Shown here: piece by piece, positions 57,933 through 64,000 of the stretch
Layout: the number at the start of each line of letters is the position of its first letter
How positions within the stretch are numbered: the stretch's first letter is position 1
Source of the DNA: Magicicada septendecula
Taxonomy: Eukaryota; Arthropoda; Insecta; Hemiptera; Cicadidae
Direction of reading: 5' to 3'
DNA: 64,000 nucleotides
NCBI GenBank assembly: GCA_034769895.1
Contig: CM068367.1
Location: 707,142,885-707,206,884, forward strand
Notes under the pieces: generated by a model
The model's database searches: none
What the model saw: the letters and a program-made list of their open reading frames with translations, nothing else
What the model was told of the DNA's origin: nothing
Translations under genes and position numbers: made by a program

Positions 57933-60040
57933 TATATAATTCTTCTGTACGTGTGTATGTCACACCCTCGTGGGGGGTGATTTCTATTGTTTCGTGGTAT
58001 GTTTCATTGATACATGTCTCAATCAATCTGACGTATCTTGACCACTTACTATGCTGGTCGTGTACCAAGATCCTGAATAGATTTCCAAGTTGGCGGTTAA
58101 TCCTTTCTGCTAAGTTCGCGCGAGGATTCCTTATCGCCGTATAACTCGGTTGTATATCCAGCTCCTCGAGACCTTTAATCCATTTTTCCGCGGTAAATTG
58201 CGTGCCGTTATCAGTTAAGATGACCTTCGGTCGTCCAAACTTCGCACAGTAGTCGTTGATTCGTCATAATGTCATGGTGGTTGTCGCTCTTCGTAATGTG
58301 AATAACTTGATAAACTTTGTGAAGTTGTCCACCATGACAAGTAAGTATTTGATGCCTCCTGTACCAGTTGGTAGAGGTCCATAGTAATCGACGCTCACGA
58401 TGTCACCTCTAGCTGATGGTATCATAGCCTTTGTTCCGCCAAACAGCATCCTGTTGTTCGTGTCCTTGTATCTTTGACATGAGTCACAAGTCTGGATATA
58501 TGCTTTCACTTTCTTGAACAAGCTGTCAATCGTGAAGTGCTCCTGTAACATTTTTATACACCTTTTCGGGCCTAGGTGTCCGTACATTCGGTGTATCTCT
58601 GCAATTACGTCCTTCGACACGCTGTCAGGAATGTATAGTTTCCATTCGCCACGTTGTCGTCGGTATAACTTATTGTTAACAATTTTATAAAATTTGCTTA
58701 ATTTATTATCTACATCGTTATTCTTAATCTTATCTATAAGTGTTCTGAGTTTGGCATCTTCATTCTGGTATTTGCCGATATCTTTAATTATTTTACCTAT
58801 TTGTTGATTCATTTTAAGAACTAGATGATTAATTAAATACTCGTGCGTTTCCTCGTTTGTCTCCTGTCATTCCGCGTCAGCCGGGTATCTACTCAATATG
58901 TCCGCAACTACATTATCCTTTCCTTTACAGTGGATAATGTCGAAATTGTATTCTTGTATGGCAAGAATCCATCTTGTAATTCTCGAGTTGTTTAAGTGGC
59001 ACTTGTGCATGAATGTTAATGCTTTATTGTCCGTGATTATCGTAAGGGGCTGGCCAAGTATGTACATTCGAAACTTATCCAGACATCTAACAATACTTAG
59101 GAGCTCTTTCTCCGTCGTGAAATAATTGCGTTCTGCGCCTTTAAATGTTTTGCTTGTAAAAGCGATCACGCCAATTTCTCCTTCTTCATCGATCTGGTAA
59201 AGCTGGCCACCATACGCAAAATTACTAGCGTCACACTGAATATAGTATCTTTGGTTCGGCCGTGGGAACCGTAGAGTTACTGTGTTTATAAATAAATTCT
59301 TGACTCTCTGAAAACACTCGTCCACTTCTCTTGTCCATGAAAACTTTCGTCCTCCTTTCAGCAGTTCGTGTAAAGGTTGCGTTGTTTCCGCGTATTTACT
59401 CGTGAATCTATTGTAAAAATTGGTGAGGCCAAGGAAACCTTTGAGTTGTTTTGTATTCTTCGGTGCTGGGAAATCCATAATTGCCTTTACCTTGTCATCG
59501 GTTGCTTGTATCCCTTTTGTTGTAAGGCGATAACCAAGGAATGAGATTTCTCGTCTAAAGAATTGTGATTTGGTGAGGTTGACAGTGATATTTGCCTTAT
59601 TGAGGTTGTTTAGCAATGTTTCTAAATGATTTAAGTGTGTTTGTATATTGTTGGAGTAACACAAGCAGTCGTCCACGTAGATGATCGGGTTCTTCTTGAC
59701 TTCCTCCTCGAGAGCCGCATCCAATCCACGTGTCAACGCCGCAGAGCTGGTGCTAAGTCCAAATGGTGTCACTGTGAATCGGTAGCATCTCCCTTCGTGC
59801 ATAAACGCAGTGAAATCCCTACATTCTTGTTTTAATGGGACATGCCAGAAGCTACTGGATAAATCGACTGTCGACAAGTACTGCATATCACCACATCTAG
59901 CCAATATCTCATTTACCGGGGACACTCCTTCGTAATCGGGTACAGTCACGCTGTTCACTTTCCTTGCATCAAGGCACAGGCGAACCCTCCCATCCTTCTT
60001 GATTACTGTCACGATTGGATTGACGTACGGGCTGGCGCAA
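57933..60040 (-). pseudogene. Gypsy E RT, RNase H and integrase, one frame with two TGA stops
   Basis: RT starts inside the palm (about 60030, PYVNPIVTVIKKDGR) because sequence upstream is deleted. YVDD is intact (NPIIYVDDCLCY). RNase H has IQCDASNFA and ITDNKALTF. A TGA at 58869-58867 breaks the link to integrase. 58812-58267 has the zinc region (HRMYGHLG, CDSCQRY) and first Asp (VSVDYYGPLP). A second TGA (58266-58264) follows; the same frame then continues with LTDNGTQF and NLAERINR, giving the remaining D and E, and ends at about 57933. Little else is damaged. Confidence 0.9.
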
Positions 60041-60425
60041 CGTTAAACCACGTCTCCGATAATCCGTTGACGAGGCATCCTGTATCAAGCAAAGCTTGTA
60101 CAATTATATCATTATTAAATTTGATAGTAATTTCAGGACATTTCAATACTTGTTTATTAATAATTTCGTTGTCCTCTTGTAGCAGGTCGTTTCGTAAATC
60201 CGGTAGTAATATATTTACATTCTCACTCGGAAGTAAGTCGTTTAAAAATTCTATCTTATTCTCTAGTTTGACATTTTTTGTTGTTGTTGTTGTCGCCGTT
60301 ACCGCTCGCCCTCGGGGTGGTGTCATTGACCGTTCTACTGGGGCCCGCTTCTGCTGGCGTAAACTGCACCGTATTGATGTATTGCTTGTTGTCAAAACGA
60401 CCCCTCGGCTGTCGGTCACTTTCAC
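60009..60425 (-). pseudogene. Gypsy E protease remnant
   Basis: In a frame shifted by +1 relative to gag and overlapping its end. Contains ALLDTGCLVNGLSE, an aspartic protease active site (DTG). About 10 residues later it jumps to RT sequence near 60035, so the protease C-terminus, the connection and RT fingers are deleted. Confidence 0.8.
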
Positions 60426-61770
60426 TTTTGTTATACTGTCCCTCTCTCTCTCTCGGGTTGTTTTTTCCCTCGTTGTAGGGTCTATAATGCGGCCTGCGAT
60501 TGTTCTCTCCGCTTGACTGGATACTCGTAAATTCCGTAATTAATGCTTCAAAATTCGGTATACTTGTGATACCACGTGTGACCACGGCGAGCTGCAAATC
60601 CTTCCCAAAATGACGGGCTAATTTCCGGATCAGCTGCGTATCGGTCAATGCTGGCGACAGTTGCCGGCTTTCTAGTAATATTCTTTCTACATATTGGATG
60701 GCTGTGATTGGCCCATTCCACTCATATCTGCCGTACTCAAGATTGTCGCGTATATTGTCCTGGCGTTCTTGACCCCAGTACTTCAAGGTGAAGGCTTCTT
60801 TAAACTCTTCGTACGTGGAGATTTGATTCCGTATGACATGCCACCATATCCCAGCGTCCATCTCCAAGTGTCTCCCGATCCATTTAATGTCATTGTTGTT
60901 GTAGTATTGTTCTTGGATCTCTGACAATTCCTTCAGGAATTTCATCAGGAACCTGTCAGTGCCGTTGTACTTTAATTCTGCATGTGTGTGTCCGTTAATC
61001 CTACTGATTATCCCCGACTCACCTTCAATTAGCTGACGCTGTAGTCGTTCTATTTGGGACTTTAATTCGTTGATACGAGTGGTTTTCTCTCTGGTGCTCT
61101 CATCCAGTTTTAGTTCTGCTGACTTCTGTCTCCCATCTACCTCATTGATCTTCTGCTGTATCGTGCTGTTTACGTCTCCCTGTTCCTGTTGTAATTGTCT
61201 TACTGTTTGGAATAGTTCGACTCTCAATTCCTCCTGCTTCTTATGATTTTCTTTTACGTGTGTTTCTACTCTGTTGTGGATCTTCTTGATGCTTGTTTGA
61301 GTATTTTGGGCAGTACTCTTTAGTTCCTGTCGGTCTAATTCTCTAGTTTCTCGTACCTCTTCGAATTTCTTGTCTGTGTCATTCTTTAGCTCTCTTATGG
61401 TCTCGTTCTGCAGCTTCTGGACCTCGTCTATCTTCTTGTCACAATTATTTATATATTCACGCATTTCTGCGCGTATTTGTGTGACTTCCTCCTTCTACTT
61501 GTCTAACTTTTCTTCTAGTTTGTCGAACTTCTTATTCTGCTCCTCGAACTTTTCATTAGTTTCATCAAATTTCTTACTCATGAAGTCCATTAATGCGCGC
61601 AACGTCACCTCCTCCTGCGGTTGTTGTTGGGACTCCTGTCCCCGCGCTCTGACGTCTGACGTCTCCTCGGTCATTTGTGAATAGGTTGGTGATTCCTCTC
61701 ATTCGACATCAGGTACACCCTGTTGGTTATTAATATCGAAATTCATGGAATCGGAACTACTGGTCGTCAT
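60256..61770 (-). pseudogene. Gypsy E gag (coiled coil, capsid, basic tail) with two stops
   Basis: Start ATG at 61770 (MTTSSSDSMNFD). A TGA at 61701-61699 and a TAG at 61497-61495 interrupt; from 61464 on 402 residues are open. A long Lys/Glu coiled coil is followed by a capsid-like region (IKWIGRHLEMDAGIWWHVIR, YEEFKEAFTLKYWG) and a basic Arg/Asn-rich tail ending CQTRE. No clear zinc knuckle. Capsid would assemble the particle. It serves as a comparison for Gypsy A, which lacks this region. Confidence 0.88.
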
Positions 61771-61935
61771 TTTTGCAGCCTTACTCCGCGTTAACATTCA
61801 GTCCAACTAGCTTCACACTAATAATATTTGTTCTTACAACTAACATGAAATATATACGCTTATCCTATCTACTGCCTGCTCTTTGCCGTGCGATGGGCGC
61901 CAAATACAATGATATTAGGAGTTGATCCCTATTAC

Positions 61936-61956
61936 GCCCCGCGTTCTGGAGCGCCA
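61936..61956 (-). promoter_or_regulatory. Gypsy E primer-binding site
   Basis: Minus TGGCGCTCCAGAACGCGGGG, 2 bases after a TTGCA end, tRNA-Lys-like. A second TGGCGCCCATCGCACGG lies at 61902-61885. Confidence 0.5.
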
Positions 61957-61958
61957 AA

Positions 61959-64000
61959 TGCAATACAACTTTGTGCAATTATTTATTATGCTAACCGTGA
62001 TTTAATTATGTAATTATACTAATTTGTAAATGAGATCGTGTAATCACTCAATTAGGTTACTCATATCAACTGATTGAAGCAAAGTGATACGTTAGTTCTT
62101 TTATGTTAGCATAATTACTGCACTGAGACTCTAATTATTGTATAAATTAATAAAAGCTACTATAAATCATTCAAGTGACATTACTTTCTTGTTCTGAGGT
62201 AACTTTGACAATAATGAACGCATATATTCTGAATAAATAAACACCTATTTATTAACATCATTAAATAAAGAGACTTCAATATATAAATATGGATGATTCC
62301 CTGTAAATACATTCATAAAAGGAACACATGTATATATATCAAATTACAATGCGAATCCAATACGTTGTTTGCTGGAAAACATACACATACATATATAATA
62401 CAATCAATATATAAAAAAAACACAAATAGTCAAACAATAAATCTTATACCAATGCGTTCATTGCTTGCCTCAGATGAATAGCGTTAATTATATTTATCAT
62501 ATTTAATTTAAATACTCAAGGGTGTTTTCTTGAAAAGAGACAGGACAGTAGAGTTCTTATGATAAGAATAGCATAAAGATTACTTGTAAAGTGATTTATC
62601 CGATATTTCCATCGGTGTAACTCCTTCTCGTTGGTGGTCCATATGTGTGAAGTTGCGTAGCTGTGATGTCACTAACACTCAAGACACACGGATCAGATTC
62701 ACTCGCGCTGTGTGTATTTCTGTTGATTCGGCTGTTACTGTTAGAGTCTATGAAATCATGTGTCGTGTGGGTAAGTTCATCATTAACTATGGTGTATATA
62801 TCTGACTGTCTATTTTTGAACTTCTTGTGTGTACATTAATGTATAGTGTCTTTGATACCGTGGTGTAATTGTCCCAAATTATATTGTATCGTTTCGCACT
62901 GTACAACGTTACGATTTCGTTGTCCGGTAAAACATTAACAATAGTTCTGCGAGTCGGTTATTGATGAAACTGCGATTGGTTAGTTCAGTTCTGAATTAGC
63001 GGTAACTGAGTATGATAAAGAACTCGAGAGTTATTAAGCACTGGCGTATGTTGCATGATTTAGTCGCTGTGGGTACACTATTACCGGATACTCGCCAATA
63101 TCGAAATGTTTAAGTCACTTAATTATATACCACGTAGCAGAGTTTCAATGTCCAACTGCTGTCCGTATGTTAACCGAACTGTATTAAGACTTAGAAGATT
63201 TAAGTTCCGTGAAGACTGTTAAAGTATACGATTGAGAAATTTATGAAAGACTGGCGAAAAATATAAGAAGACTGTCGAAAATTGTATTAAGACTGTCGAA
63301 AAATGTATGAAGACTGTCCTCCCGCGTGCTCTGCAAACAGTTTTTATTAAGCATCGTTTACCACAATGCAATCTTCTGGAACACACGCCTCTGGTCGAAC
63401 ATGATAGGACAGAAGAACTCCTACCCTTATGCCAGACTATCGTTCTTCACTTCTCATTCGTCGTTCCCGTTGTCATGATGACGACGGTCCTCTCCACCTG
63501 TCCTCTGGGTTGATGCTGGGTTGTGATTGGGTATCTTGTCTCCCCACAAGTTCACGTCGAAGGCCTCCGTACTCTTTTCCTGGAACAAGAGCAATTTCTC
63601 GGCTGTCGATCAGGTCTTTGTCTAAGTGTACTCCGGACCCTGCTGCTGATCTCACGCGAACAATGTGTCGTATTTCGTTATTGTTTCACTATCCTTGACC
63701 CTTTTCCGTTAGCTATCCTGATGTAGCGTGTCGTCGTTTCCAAAACGGCACTCCTTCTCCCTGTCGTAAATATCAGTTGTCACCAGTAAGACGTTCCCCC
63801 ACTGTGCACAAGTTCGATTCCATTCTTTAGATATCGATGTCAGTTCTCATACAGGGTAAATACCATTGTGCACTTACACCCTTTTCTTACTGCTGGTACA
63901 CTTCAAATTAACCTTGCAGTGTGTGTCCGTCACAGTTTCTCCGTAAATTGCTACTGACATAGTCTCCTTTTATCTTGCATGTTGCAGGCTGTAAATCTCG
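61959..64000 (-). repeat. Probable 5' LTR and flank of Gypsy E
   Basis: Sequence upstream of the primer site, without recognised genes. No second LTR is present to define its extent, so the outer end is unknown. A repeat of about 20-23 bp (aagactgtcgaaaa type, about five units) lies at 63205-63320. Short frames from 63307 on are not recognisable. Confidence 0.45.

Larger units (their letters stand above)
57927..64000 (-). mobile_element. Ty3/Gypsy element E, defective, 3' end truncated
   Basis: On the minus strand: 5' LTR from beyond the window or near its edge to about 61959, leader with tRNA-Lys-like primer sites, gag 61770-60256, protease remnant, RT, RNase H and integrase to 57933. The integrase C-terminus and 3' LTR are lost where T3a begins. 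Four nonsense codons and one deletion. Confidence 0.88.

Overview
This is eukaryotic, intron-era repeat DNA, most likely from an arthropod and probably an insect. The combination of hAT, BEL/Pao, several Ty3/Gypsy, Penelope-like (PLE) and Tc1-like sequences, with long TG, CA, TC and AT microsatellites and AT-rich DNA, supports this. No conserved single-copy host gene was recognised, so the species cannot be named. Almost every long reading frame belongs to a mobile element.

Layout. 1-1652: start of a hAT-type transposon (minus) with the N-terminal part of its ZMYM/TTF-type transposase. 1653-2640: PLE copy 1, 3' half with a decayed GIY-YIG domain. 2661-38916: one old Gypsy element (C, minus) blown up by nested insertions. 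Its 3' LTR (2661-24451) holds two copies of an unfamiliar non-autonomous element (called T here: T1 3880-21483, T2 21619-23284), a 100-base hairpin and a hAT-type MITE (23752-24323). T1 is split by Gypsy B (5442-20900, minus). The LTR of B holds PLE copy 2 and a very young Gypsy A (6815-14945, plus) with a 1312-residue open gag-pol frame. The gag of C is split by a BEL/Pao element (28101-35731, minus). 38970-40500: PLE copy 3 (minus).

40501-44844 is mostly unexplained AT-rich DNA with a Tc1/mariner-like transposase remnant. 44845-51653 is element D, a long-LTR, non-coding (LARD-like) relative of Gypsy B. 53227-57926 is a self-nested pair of T elements (T3b inside T3a), with a solo LTR inside T3b. 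57927-64000 is Gypsy E (minus), carrying gag, protease remnant, RT, RNase H and integrase with four nonsense codons and a deletion; its 5' LTR runs toward or past the window edge.

How the parts relate. Insertion order can be read from broken and rejoined sequence: C came before T1, T1 before B, B before A, and C before BEL. Flanking duplications support this: GGGC around B, TAAA-type around T1, T2 and T3b, TTTAAACC around the MITE, ATTAT around BEL, ATAT around the solo LTR, and CATG/CGTG around D. The most novel items are element T (hairpin-bearing ends, arrays of about 160-bp repeats, a microsatellite), a covarying stem-loop with a hammerhead-like core at the PLE 3' ends and inside T, and Gypsy A, which looks freshly inserted yet seems to lack a capsid domain.
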